Part shown: positions 8,956 through 16,976 of the stretch, piece by piece
How the letters are laid out: every line of letters begins with the position of its first letter
Numbering within the stretch: position 1 is the first letter of the stretch
Assembly: GCF_030403745.1 (NCBI RefSeq)
Contig: NZ_JAQMWP010000005.1
Coordinates: 62,001-126,000, forward strand
Direction: 5' to 3'
DNA from: Streptomyces sp. S.PB5
GTDB lineage: Bacteria; Actinomycetota; Actinomycetes; Streptomycetales; Streptomycetaceae
DNA length: 64,000 nucleotides
Position numbers and translations under genes: made by a program
The notes under the pieces: model-generated
Seen by the model: only the letters and a program-made list of their open reading frames with translations
Told to the model about the DNA's origin: nothing
Databases searched by the model: none

Positions 8956-10245
8956 CTACCTCAGGCGGCGCCGTCCCGGCAGGAACGTGAACACCGCCGC
9001 GCCCAGCAGCACGGCCGTCCCCGCGACCAGCCCCAGCGCCTTCAGTGCGCCGTGGTCCTCGGCACCCGTCTCGGCGAGGCCCCCGGAGGACGATGACGTA
9101 CCGCCGCCCGAGGTGGAGGAGCCGCCGGACGCCCCGCCTTCCTGCTCGGTCGTGTCCAGGGTCAGGGAGACCGAGGTCTCGTCCGGCGTGCAGGTGGTCG
9201 TCGTGCCCAGGGCCTCGATCGTCAGGACGCCCGGCGACAGCGTCGACTCCCCCGTCGCGCCCGGCTTGTACGTGCCCGTCATGTCGGGGATCTCGATCGG
9301 GTCCCCGGCCTTGATGTCCTCGGCGTTGGTGGGTCCCTCGACATGCACCGAGCCCTCGTCGTCGCCGCCCAGGACCACCTCCATCGACGGCTTGATGGAG
9401 TCCTTCGGGATGTTGGCGGGGCTGTTCATCGGCGACTTCTTGAACTGCACGGTGAGGCCGAAGGATCCGCCGTCCTTCTTGGCATTGATCTGGATCGTGG
9501 AGGTCGCCTTCTGGGTGCCGATGGGCGACTCGCAGGTGTAGGGGATGTCGACGACCTCACCGGTGAAGTCGGTCTGTCCGCCGCCGGTTTCGGAGGGTGT
9601 GGCGGAGGGGCTCTCCGTGGCACTCGCGGTCGGCGACGGGGACGGACTCTCGCTCTCCGTGGCGCTCGGAGTCGGGCTCGGCGACGAACTCCCGTCCCCT
9701 TCACCGACCTTGATGGTCGCGGCCGCCGGCACGGTCTCCGACGGCGTGCAGTTCGTGTCCGTACCGTACGCGGTGACCTTGTAGGCGTCCGGTGTCAGTG
9801 TCACCTCGCCGGCCGTGGTCAGTTTCAGCGTGCCCTTCATGTCGGAGAGGACCATGTCGCCGCCCTTGGGGATGGGCGGGTTCTCCTGCGGTCCGGCCAT
9901 GGCGATGTCGGCGGTCTGCGCGCCGGCCGCCTTGAGGGTGCCGGTCGGCTTCACCTGGTTCTCGCCGATGTCGATGATGTCCGGGTTCTTCGAGGCCGCC
10001 TGGACGAACTTCCAGACCACCTCCACCTCGTCGCCGACCTTCGCGGTCTCCGGCGCGCTGATCTCCACCTCGGTGGTGCCGTCCACCGGTTCCAGGCCGA
10101 CGCCCGAGGGCGGTACGCAGTGCGTCGCGAACGACACCTCCGCCGCCGACGCGGGCACCGCGGCGACACCGATCAGCGCACCCGCACAGCCCACGGCGAA
10201 CGCGACTCTCGCGCGGCCCGGCCGGACTCTCCTTCGCTCTCTCAC
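8956..10245 (-). CDS. Sortase-anchored surface protein, LAETG motif
   Basis: 429 residues. Signal peptide (Arg-rich start, FAVGCAGALIGVAAVPASAA), an N-terminal region (about 35-195) with paired cysteines, a Ser/Pro/Thr/Glu-rich linker (about 200-240), a C-terminal domain (about 245-375) that closely resembles the LPQTG protein encoded first in this operon (VVDIPYTCESPIG, GVLTIEALGTTTTCTP), then LAETG at residue 390, a hydrophobic segment and RRRLR. LAxTG is the motif of class E sortases of Streptomyces. GTG start at 10245 with AAAGGG upstream and a GTGA overlap with the preceding gene. The repeated domain loosely resembles DUF6801-type secreted domains; function unknown. Confidence 0.85.
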   Translation of the reverse strand: MRERRRVRPGRARVAFAVGCAGALIGVAAVPASAAEVSFATHCVPPSGVGLEPVDGTTEVEISAPETAKVGDEVEVVWKFVQAASKNPDIIDIGENQVKPTGTLKAAGAQTADIAMAGPQENPPIPKGGDMVLSDMKGTLKLTTAGEVTLTPDAYKVTAYGTDTNCTPSETVPAAATIKVGEGDGSSSPSPTPSATESESPSPSPTASATESPSATPSETGGGQTDFTGEVVDIPYTCESPIGTQKATSTIQINAKKDGGSFGLTVQFKKSPMNSPANIPKDSIKPSMEVVLGGDDEGSVHVEGPTNAEDIKAGDPIEIPDMTGTYKPGATGESTLSPGVLTIEALGTTTTCTPDETSVSLTLDTTEQEGGASGGSSTSGGGTSSSSGGLAETGAEDHGALKALGLVAGTAVLLGAAVFTFLPGRRRLR

Positions 10246-11351
10246 GTGGATCCCTTTCTGGTGGGGGTCGTCGGGCTGTCGTCGTGCGGTGCGGAGAGCC
10301 GGCCGGCCGCGCCCGGATCGGAGTCCGGGGTGAACCACGGCAGGGTCGAGGAGGGCGGCGGCTCCTGGGCCGGGGTGCGCGACCCCGGGAGCCGGAGGGC
10401 GAGTTCGGGCAGCCGCAGCCGGGCCGGGGGCCGTACCCGGCTGCGGTCGCCGGGCCAGAGGGGCCCGCGGGGGCGGCGAGGCAGGTGGGACCGGTGGGGC
10501 CGCACCCGGTCGACGACGGCCATTCCGATCCGGAACAGCGCGGCGGGGACGACCAGGAGGACCAGCACCCAGAACAGGGTCACGCCCCAGGGGCGGCCCA
10601 CCCCCCAGGGCTGTTCCGCCAGGACCTTCCCGCCGTACTTCAACGACACGGTGTAGTCGCCGTGCGCGCCGCCGGTGAGCGTCACGGGCAGTTCGACACG
10701 TGCCTTCCTGCCCGGCTGGATCGTGCCGCGCCACTGCTGCTCCTCCCACTGCGGCGCGAACACCCCGTGGGAGGTGCCGACCTGGAAGACCGGGTTCTTG
10801 ACCGCCGAGGTGCCGACGTTGCCGACGGTGAAGGCGAGGGTGCGGGCGGGCGGCGCCCCGAACCAGGTCAGCAGTCCGCTGGAACCGTCGAGCCGGGTGT
10901 CGCTGAGCATGGACAGCCGTCCGCCGGAGGCCTCGGCCGGCAGCGGCTCCACCGCGTGCCCGGCGACCTGGAGGACGGCGTCGGCCTCGGCCTTCGCCCC
11001 GGTCACCGTCGCCACATGCACCACGCAGGGGCACGGCACGGGCGGCTCGGCGACGGGCAGCTTCTTGCTGAAGTCCCCTTCGGAGTCCGTGGTGGCGGCC
11101 CGGCCGTCGGCGTTGGCACAGGAGTTGGTCCCGCCGGGCACGCCGCGGGACGGCACGGCCTGTCCGCAGATGAGGATCATCAGCAGCGTCCTGGGCCGCC
11201 AGCCGCTGCCGCTGACGGTGATCGAACCCCCGGTCCCCGCCTGCGACTTGGACAGTTTCACCGTCGGTTGCTCGGCGGCCGTCGCGCCGGGCGCCACCGT
11301 CACCGACACCAGCGCCAGAAGCACCGCCGCCACGAGAATGCGCACCTTCAC
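10242..11351 (-). CDS. Exported, membrane-anchored protein with Ig/neocarzinostatin-like domain
   Basis: 369 residues. Signal peptide (ILVAAVLLALVSVTVAPGATA), then an Ig-like module (about 30-140: SQAGTGGSITVSGSGWRP, with Cys pairs and a PCPCVVHV strand) resembling the neocarzinostatin-type fold, a second beta-rich module (about 145-265; LAFTVGNVGTSAVKNPVFQVG), one membrane segment (GVTLFWVLVLLVVPAALF) and a Pro/Arg-rich cytoplasmic tail of about 85 residues. GTG at 11351 with GGGAG upstream; GTGA overlaps at both ends tie it to its neighbours. Likely a membrane-held partner of the two wall-anchored proteins. I do not recognise a named family for the whole protein. Confidence 0.75.
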   Translation of the reverse strand: MKVRILVAAVLLALVSVTVAPGATAAEQPTVKLSKSQAGTGGSITVSGSGWRPRTLLMILICGQAVPSRGVPGGTNSCANADGRAATTDSEGDFSKKLPVAEPPVPCPCVVHVATVTGAKAEADAVLQVAGHAVEPLPAEASGGRLSMLSDTRLDGSSGLLTWFGAPPARTLAFTVGNVGTSAVKNPVFQVGTSHGVFAPQWEEQQWRGTIQPGRKARVELPVTLTGGAHGDYTVSLKYGGKVLAEQPWGVGRPWGVTLFWVLVLLVVPAALFRIGMAVVDRVRPHRSHLPRRPRGPLWPGDRSRVRPPARLRLPELALRLPGSRTPAQEPPPSSTLPWFTPDSDPGAAGRLSAPHDDSPTTPTRKGST

Positions 11352-12166
11352 GACACCGCTCCCGTCAACTCGACTTCCGTGCACGGAGATTCGGCCGCAG
11401 GGGTCTCACGGCGCCTTCGCCGTCGTACGACGAACAGCGCGCCCCCCGCTGCCACCGCCGCCCCCGCGACGCCCGCGCCCCACGGCCCGCTCCCCGTCGT
11501 CACGCTCGCGGTGTCCCGCGCCCCGCCCGCCGCCGTCACGGTCAGCCGCACCTCGACGGAGTCCAGGGCGGGGCGGTCCCAGGGCTCGGCGAGTCGCCGG
11601 CGCTCCCCGGGCGCGAGTGGGTGCGGCAGGGTGCGCGGGGCGCGGTCGAGGACCCGGCCGAAGAGACCGTCGGCGCGGAGGGCGACGGTGGGTGCGAGAG
11701 GGGTCGTACCGCGGTTGACCAGTTCGTAGGTGATCCGGTCGCCGTGGACGGCCAGGTGCTCGACGGTGAGCGCGGCCACGGTGGGGACGGCGGCCCGGAG
11801 GTGGAGGTCCACCCGCCGGGTCCGGCCGTCGGCGTCGCGCGCCACGATCTCGGCGGTGCCGTCCGCGTCCGGAGCGGTCACGGTGAACGGGACCTCGGTG
11901 CGGGTGCGCGGGGGCAGCCGGACCGAGGCGTCCGCGAAGGTCACGTCGGCGCCCTCGGCCCGCAGCGCGATGTCGACCGGCCGCCGGGTCCGGTTGGTCA
12001 GGGCCACCGTGTCCTGGAGCACGCTCCCCGGCTCGCCTTCGGCGTAGAAGGCGGGCCGCCCCTCGCCCGAGGGCGCGACGGACCACCCGTCGGCGGCGGC
12101 CGCGGACGGGGTGGCGGTCAGCAGGGTGAGCAGGGCGAGGGCCAGGACAGGGCGGGCGAACGGCAT
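11348..12166 (-). CDS. Exported NEW3/DUF916-like membrane-anchored protein
   Basis: 272 residues. Signal peptide (VLALALLTLLTATPSAAAA), an extracytoplasmic part with strings typical of alpha-galactosidase NEW3/DUF916-like beta domains (GSVLQDTVALTNRTRRPVDIALR, then TEVPFTVTAPDADG), a membrane segment (GAGVAGAAVAAGGALFVV) and an Arg-rich cytoplasmic end. Second gene of the operon, 31 bp after the LPQTG gene, with a GTGA overlap into the next gene. By analogy with WxL-binding DUF916 proteins of Firmicutes it may hold surface proteins near the membrane; this is inference from layout and fold only. Confidence 0.75.
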   Translation of the reverse strand: MPFARPVLALALLTLLTATPSAAAADGWSVAPSGEGRPAFYAEGEPGSVLQDTVALTNRTRRPVDIALRAEGADVTFADASVRLPPRTRTEVPFTVTAPDADGTAEIVARDADGRTRRVDLHLRAAVPTVAALTVEHLAVHGDRITYELVNRGTTPLAPTVALRADGLFGRVLDRAPRTLPHPLAPGERRRLAEPWDRPALDSVEVRLTVTAAGGARDTASVTTGSGPWGAGVAGAAVAAGGALFVVRRRRRRETPAAESPCTEVELTGAVS

Positions 12167-12197
12167 CGGCGGCTCCGTGGGTTGTGCCGTGCGGTGC

Positions 12198-12881
12198 TTA
12201 CCGGCGGCGGGCCGCCTGATGCCTGCGCGTCAGCCACAGCGCCCCCGCCGCCCCGGCGAGCAGCACCGTGCCGCCGAGGGTCCCGAGGGCGATCGCCGAG
12301 TCCTCGGGGCCGGTCTGCGGAAGCGACGCACCGGAGTCGGACCCGCTCTGCGTGCCGCTGCCGGCCCCGCCCGCCGCCGTCACGTCGAGGCTGAGCGAGG
12401 GGCCGGGACTGTTGGTCGGCGTGCAGGTCGTGGTCGTACCGAGCGCCTTGATCGTGAGCACCCCGGCGGTGAAGGTGACCTTCCCGGACTTCCTGGGGGT
12501 GTACGTACCGCTCAAGTCATTGATCTTTATGGGGGTGTTGGCCGGTACCACCGCCTGGTTCGCGGGGCCCGACACATTCAGCGTGCCGCTGTCCGCCCCG
12601 CCCAGCTCGATGACCGCGCTCGGGTTCATCGATCCCTTGCCGAGATCGACCGGGCTGGAGGAGACGCCCTTCTGCCACGACATGGTGATCTTGTAGCCGC
12701 TGCCGCTCTTGACGCCCTTGATGTCGATGGGCGAGACCGCGCTCTTGTCACCGATCGGCGTCTTGCACTGGTACTTGACGTCGACGACTTCGGCATGGGC
12801 GGCGGGGGCGGCCATCAGCACCGCCGAGCCGGCCAGGGCCGCGGCGGACGCGAGCGCGGCGGTTCGATTCCGGTACAACAC
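12198..12881 (-). CDS. Sortase-anchored surface protein, LPQTG motif
   Basis: 227 residues. Signal peptide (ALASAAALAGSAVLMAAPAAHA), one domain of about 130 residues (VVDVKYQCKTPIG near the start, KALGTTTTCTPT near the end, so one probable disulfide), a Gly/Ser linker, LPQTG at residue 187, a hydrophobic segment and an Arg-rich tail. The domain is repeated in the LAETG protein at the other end of the operon, pointing to duplication. ATG with GGGAG upstream. It is the first gene of the four-gene operon; no sortase gene is in the window, so the motif must be served by a sortase encoded elsewhere. Confidence 0.85.
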   Translation of the reverse strand: MLYRNRTAALASAAALAGSAVLMAAPAAHAEVVDVKYQCKTPIGDKSAVSPIDIKGVKSGSGYKITMSWQKGVSSSPVDLGKGSMNPSAVIELGGADSGTLNVSGPANQAVVPANTPIKINDLSGTYTPRKSGKVTFTAGVLTIKALGTTTTCTPTNSPGPSLSLDVTAAGGAGSGTQSGSDSGASLPQTGPEDSAIALGTLGGTVLLAGAAGALWLTRRHQAARRR

Positions 12882-13022
12882 GGTTCCGCTCCCTCTTGGT
12901 CGGTTCCTGACGGCACATCAGATCGGCCGTCAAGGTACGCCCGGGGTCGCGAGGAGGGAAGACAAGGTGCGCGCCGGAGTTGTGACGATCCGGCGCGCAC
13001 GAAAGAAGGTTCGAGTGGAGGA

Positions 13023-14303
13023 CTAACCCCGGGTAACCCGAGGGCGCAGGAACTCGGGGGCTCCCCAGCGCCTCAGCACCGCCGGTACTTCCACCGTCCC
13101 GTCGGCCCGCTGGCACTGCTCCAGGATCGCGGGCAGCAGCCGGCTGGTGGCGAGGCCCGAGGCGTTGAGGGTGTGGACGTACGCCGTCCTGCCGCCCCCT
13201 CGCGGCCGGTACCGGATGCCGCCGCGCCGGGCCTGGTACTCCCGGGCGTTCGACACCGAGCTGACCTCGGCGTAGGCCTTGAGGCTCGGCAGCCACACCT
13301 CGACGTCATAAGTCCTGGCCTGGGCGGGGCTGATGTCCCCGGCGGCGAGCTCGGTGACCCGGTGGTGCAGCCCCATCCCGGCGACCAACTCCGCGGCGCA
13401 CTCCAGGAGTTCCCGGTGGGCCGCGTCCGAGTCCTCGGGGCGGGTGAACTGGAACAGCTCGACCTTGTTGAACTGGTGGCCGCGCAGCGTCCCCCGCTCG
13501 GCCGTGCGGTAGCCGCCGCGCTCCTTGCGGTAACAGGGCGTGTAGGCCACGTACTTGAGGGGCAGCTCGGCCTCGTCGAGGGTCTCGTCGCGGTGCAGGT
13601 TCACCAGGGCCGTCTCGGCGGTGGGCAGCAGGAAGTGGCCGTCGTCCGTGCGGAAGACCTCGTCGGCGAACTTCGGGAACTGCCCCGCCGTGTAACCGGC
13701 TTCGCGGGTGAGCAGGTGCGGCGGCAGGACGAACTCGTAGCCCGCGCGGCGGTGGGTGTCGAGGAAGTGGTTGAGCAGCGCCCATTCCAGGGCGGCCCCC
13801 TCGCCGCGGTAGACCCAGTAGCCGCTGCCCGCGAGGCGGGTGCCACGCCGGTGGTCGATCAGGCCCAGGTCCTCGCTGAGCCGGACATGGTCCCTGGGTG
13901 CGAAGCCCTCGAAGCCGGGCGGGGTTCCGGTGACCCGTACGACCCGGTTGTGCTCCTTGCCGCCGGCGGCCACGTCGTCGTCCGGGAGGTTGGGGAGGGC
14001 GTCGAGGAAGTCCTGGTGCTCGCGGGCCAGCCGGGCGAGCTCCGCCTCGGCGGCGGTGAGCCGGCCGGTCAGGTCCTTGGCCTCGGCCCGGAGCCCGGCC
14101 GCGGGCTCGCCCGCCCGGTGGCGTACGGCGATGTCGGCCGAGATGCGGCGCCGCTCGCCGCGCAGCCGCTCCACGGCGGTACGGGCCTCGCGGAACGCGG
14201 CGTCCAGGGCGAGGAAGGCCGGGATGTCGGCGTCCACGGCCCGCTTGCGCAGCGCGTCGCGGACCCGGTCGGGATGGGTGCGGATGAGGGTGACGTCGAG
14301 CAT
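13023..14303 (-). CDS. serS: Seryl-tRNA synthetase, divergent second-type copy
   Basis: 426 residues. N-terminal tRNA-binding coiled coil (about 25-110, helices rich in Arg/Glu/Ala), class II motif 2 (TPCYRKERGGYRTAERGTLR then HQFNKVELFQF), serine-site TAETALVNLHRDE, and motif 3 (LNASGLATSRLLPAILEQ). It charges tRNA-Ser. From memory, the housekeeping Streptomyces enzyme reads TSEVPLAAYHMDE and FRREAG at these places, so this looks like a separate lineage, as seen with resistant SerRS copies in producers of SerRS inhibitors. It is preceded by a T-box leader rather than a simple promoter. ATG start with GGAG 8 bases upstream, itself next to a hairpin. Confidence 0.92.
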   Translation of the reverse strand: MLDVTLIRTHPDRVRDALRKRAVDADIPAFLALDAAFREARTAVERLRGERRRISADIAVRHRAGEPAAGLRAEAKDLTGRLTAAEAELARLAREHQDFLDALPNLPDDDVAAGGKEHNRVVRVTGTPPGFEGFAPRDHVRLSEDLGLIDHRRGTRLAGSGYWVYRGEGAALEWALLNHFLDTHRRAGYEFVLPPHLLTREAGYTAGQFPKFADEVFRTDDGHFLLPTAETALVNLHRDETLDEAELPLKYVAYTPCYRKERGGYRTAERGTLRGHQFNKVELFQFTRPEDSDAAHRELLECAAELVAGMGLHHRVTELAAGDISPAQARTYDVEVWLPSLKAYAEVSSVSNAREYQARRGGIRYRPRGGGRTAYVHTLNASGLATSRLLPAILEQCQRADGTVEVPAVLRRWGAPEFLRPRVTRG

Positions 14304-14555
14304 GGTGCACGCTCCGTCCGGTTGTGCCGGAACGGCAGGGGCCGCCCCGGGGTGGGTCCCTCGGGGCGTGGGCGAGAGGGTGCTCGCGGTGCCACCACGC
14401 CTTCACCGTCGTACGGCCGGGTCGGTGCGACCGGTACGGCGGTCTCGTTGCGGCCCGGTGACGGGGGCCGGCCGGCGGGGCATTTCCTCCCCGCACTCGG
14501 GAGTGGATTCGCACCGGGCCTGGCGGGTCCGGGCTACTTGTCTCCGTCAGCGCGT
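14304..14555 (-). promoter_or_regulatory. T-box leader of serS, serine (UCC) specifier
   Basis: Reading the minus strand: a short stem I (CGCGCU/AGUGCG base, 14554 to about 14493) encloses GACAAGUAG, a small upper hairpin, and the specifier strand GAAUCCACUCC with UCC at 14507-14505. A stem II-like hairpin (GCGGGG/GCCCCGC) follows. The T-box core UGGCACCGCG is at 14394-14385; its UGGC would pair with the GCCA end of tRNA-Ser. Near the start codon, CCGTTCCGG and CCGGACGG (14335-14314) form a hairpin that covers part of the Shine-Dalgarno. The ultrashort stem I and SD hairpin fit the translational T-boxes known for actinobacterial ileS. Confidence 0.85.
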
Positions 14556-14597
14556 TGCGGACGAGGGTAGAGCGAGGGCCCGGCCGGCGGAAGCGAA

Positions 14598-15113
14598 TTA
14601 CGCCGGAGCGCCCAGCTCCGCCCACACCGTCTTGCCCGAGGCCCCGGGGGTGCGGACGACTCCCCAGTCAAGGCAGAGGCGCTGGACGATGAACATGCCG
14701 TGGCCGCCGGGGCGGCCCGCGCGGTGCGGGGTGCGGGGGGCCGGCTGGCCGGTGCCCCTGTCGGAGACCTCGATGCGGATCACCTTGCGGTCGCAGGCGA
14801 TCCACAGCGCGTCCGGGCCCTCGGCGTGCAGACAGGCGTTGGTGACCAGCTCGGAGACGACGAGCAGCACGTCCTCGGCGGCGGCCCGCTGGTCGGCGGT
14901 GGCGGCGGGCAGCCAGCCCCAGGCGTAGAGGGCCTGGCGGGCGAAGTCCCGGGCCAGCGGTACGACGCCGCTCTCGCCGTCGAAGCTCAGCCTGCGCACC
15001 TGTGGGCTCGCCGACGACTCGGACGGCACGGCCGCACCCCCTTCGGACGCCCCGGAAGCGCCGTCGGCCTCCGGGCCGCGGTCGCCCGGCGAGAAAGGCC
15101 GGGTGCTGCTCAT
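14598..15113 (-). CDS. Anti-sigma factor, RsbW/SpoIIAB-type ATP-binding protein
   Basis: 171 residues. A Ser/Glu-rich N-terminal tail of about 40 residues precedes a HATPase_c_2 domain with N box VVSELVTNACLHAEG and G1 box EVSDRGTGQP, then GGHGMFIVQRL. Proteins of this kind bind and inhibit SigB/SigF-type sigma factors and phosphorylate their antagonist. Neighbours are a STAS antagonist gene (same strand, 234 bp upstream) and a sigma factor gene, so a complete partner-switching module is present. In S. coelicolor the equivalent locus is the SigI system (from memory). ATG start at 15113. Confidence 0.88.
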   Translation of the reverse strand: MSSTRPFSPGDRGPEADGASGASEGGAAVPSESSASPQVRRLSFDGESGVVPLARDFARQALYAWGWLPAATADQRAAAEDVLLVVSELVTNACLHAEGPDALWIACDRKVIRIEVSDRGTGQPAPRTPHRAGRPGGHGMFIVQRLCLDWGVVRTPGASGKTVWAELGAPA

Positions 15114-15347
15114 CAGCGCTTCACCTCACCGATTCACCAGTTCACGATTCAATAGTCAGGATTCAGTACGTGGCTCGACGGCGGAACCGTCGCCTCGTCC
15201 GCCGCCTTTTCAGGATGTCTCCTGCCCGACCGAACCGGCAGAACACCCCCAGTTTCAGCACACGTCCCCCGGCGTGGAAACAGGACACGTGCGGCGCCCC
15301 GGCCGCTGAAGCGCGTCCGGGGCGTCACGGCCCGGCAGGGGCCGGGC

Positions 15348-15725
15348 TCAGCCGGTCTCGTCGGCGAGCGCCGCATCGAGCGTGTCATGGACGGTGAAGA
15401 CCGCATCGGCACCGGTGATCTCGAAGACGCGCGCCACCACGGGCAGCATCCCCGCGAGATGCACCCCGCCACCGGCGGCCTCCGCCTTCAGCCGTGCGCC
15501 GAGCAGCACGTTGAGCCCGGTGGAGTCGCAGAACTCCAGACGCGAGCAGTCCACCACCAGCCGGCTGAAGCCCTCGTCGAGGCAGGCCTCGAGTGGCTCA
15601 CGCAACAGATCGGCGGTGTGGTGATCCAACTCACCCGCCGGAGTCACGACGGCGCTGGCGCCCTCTTTCCGCACCTCGACCAGAAGCCGGCCAGACTGTG
15701 CGCTGCCGACCGTCCCGCGGTCCAT
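15348..15725 (-). CDS. Anti-sigma factor antagonist (STAS domain)
   Basis: 125 residues forming one STAS domain. The phosphorylatable serine sits in the conserved FCDSTGLNVLLGA motif (about residue 68); GELDHHTADLLREPLEACL and HLAGMLPVVARVFEITG are typical flanking segments. Unphosphorylated protein should bind the anti-sigma factor encoded downstream and free the sigma factor. It is divergent from the sigma factor gene, with about 250 bp of promoter region between them. Confidence 0.9.
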   Translation of the reverse strand: MDRGTVGSAQSGRLLVEVRKEGASAVVTPAGELDHHTADLLREPLEACLDEGFSRLVVDCSRLEFCDSTGLNVLLGARLKAEAAGGGVHLAGMLPVVARVFEITGADAVFTVHDTLDAALADETG

Positions 15726-15977
15726 GCCGCCTCTCTCTCCCGACGTCGTGGCTGCCTCTGACGCCCACGAACACTACGCCTTCCCTCCACGCTCTGACAC
15801 CTGAACAAGTGCACACAAACGGACATATCCGCACAGAACGCACTTGCGGCGGGGTCGGGAAAGCGGGTAGGGCTAGTAGGGACACGTACTCGACACGGCC
15901 GGCTTTGGAGGCGCCGCACACCGCAGTGCACGCAAATGGCTTCGGCAGCCCATATGCCGAGAACGATGGAGGACATC

Positions 15978-16898
15978 ATGTCACCCCGGCTCGACGCATC
16001 GCATACCCACAAGGCGACGTCGACATCCCCCCCGGAACATCTGGATCCCATCGAGCAGATCGAACCGGTCTCGCAGGACTCGCAGGCCGACCTGCTTGCC
16101 GGACTTCCGGAGATCCCCCCGTACGACGAGGTGGGGCCGGTGGACGCGCGGGCCCTGTCCAAGACCCTCTTCGCACGACTGGAGTCACTGGAAGAAGGCA
16201 CGCACGAATACTCGTACGTCCGCAACACGCTCGTCGAACTCAACCTGGCCCTGGTCAAGTTCGCCGCCTCCCGCTTCCGCTCCCGCAGCGAGCCGATGGA
16301 GGACATCATCCAGGTCGGCACGATCGGCCTGATCAAGGCGATCGACCGCTTCGAACTCTCCCGCGGCGTCGAGTTCCCCACTTTCGCGATGCCCACCATC
16401 GTCGGTGAGATCAAGCGCTTCTTCCGCGACACGTCGTGGTCGGTGCGCGTGCCCCGCCGGCTCCAGGAACTCCGCCTCGACCTGGCCAAGGCGGGCGACG
16501 AACTCGCCCAGCAGCTCGACCGTGCCCCGACGGTCGGCGAGCTCGCGGAACGCCTCGGCCTCACGAAGGACGAGGTCGTCGAGGGCATGGCGGCGTCGAA
16601 CGCCTACACCGCCTCCTCCCTGGACGCCCAGCCCGAGGAGGACGACGCCGAGGGCGCCCTGGCCGACCGCATCGGCTACGAGGACCACGGCATCGAGGGC
16701 ATCGAGTACGTCGAGTCCCTCAAGCCCCTCATCGCCCAGCTCCCCTCCCGCGACCGCAGGATCCTCTCCCTGCGCTTCGTGGCGGGGCTGACGCAGTCGG
16801 AGATCGGGGACGAGCTCGGCATCTCGCAGATGCATGTGTCGCGGCTGCTGTCGCGGACACTGGTGCGGCTGCGGAAAGGGCTGACCGTCGAGGAGTGA
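15978..16898 (+). CDS. sigI: SigF/SigB-type alternative sigma factor, SigI-like
   Basis: 306 residues. Sigma-70 region 2 (LVKFAASRFRSRSEPMEDIIQ to FPTFAMPTIVGEIKRFFRD), region 3 (RVPRRLQELRLDLAKAGDEL) and region 4 with the HTH LTQSEIGDELGISQMHVSRLL. The set of features is that of the nine SigB-like sigma factors of Streptomyces used in stress and development. The ATG at 15978 is chosen because GGAGGA lies 5 bases upstream; an upstream ATG at 15936 lacks this. A Glu/Pro-rich N-terminal extension of about 45 residues is typical for the group. Partner genes are divergent. The SigI name rests on locus similarity and is moderately sure. Confidence 0.92.
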   Translation: MSPRLDASHTHKATSTSPPEHLDPIEQIEPVSQDSQADLLAGLPEIPPYDEVGPVDARALSKTLFARLESLEEGTHEYSYVRNTLVELNLALVKFAASRFRSRSEPMEDIIQVGTIGLIKAIDRFELSRGVEFPTFAMPTIVGEIKRFFRDTSWSVRVPRRLQELRLDLAKAGDELAQQLDRAPTVGELAERLGLTKDEVVEGMAASNAYTASSLDAQPEEDDAEGALADRIGYEDHGIEGIEYVESLKPLIAQLPSRDRRILSLRFVAGLTQSEIGDELGISQMHVSRLLSRTLVRLRKGLTVEE

Positions 16899-16976
16899 GC
16901 GAGCGAGGACTGCCCGAGGAGTGGGCGGGGAGTGAGCGGGGAGTGACCTCGCCGTCCTGAGCGCGGGGCGGGCCGG

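Noticed and set aside
8956..11034. A 692-codon frame fusing the LAETG protein with its upstream neighbour
   Set aside because: The extra N-terminal part is out of frame with the exported protein at 10242-11351; a signal peptide begins at the GTG at 10245.
13023..14303. Treating this SerRS as the sole housekeeping enzyme
   Set aside because: Conserved segments differ from the usual Streptomyces SerRS as remembered, and the T-box leader suggests a conditional copy; the genome must be searched to settle this.
15844..15870. SigB-type promoter with GGGTAG at 15865 before sigI
   Set aside because: A -10-like GGGTAG is present but I could not find a convincing -35 at 14-16 bp spacing.
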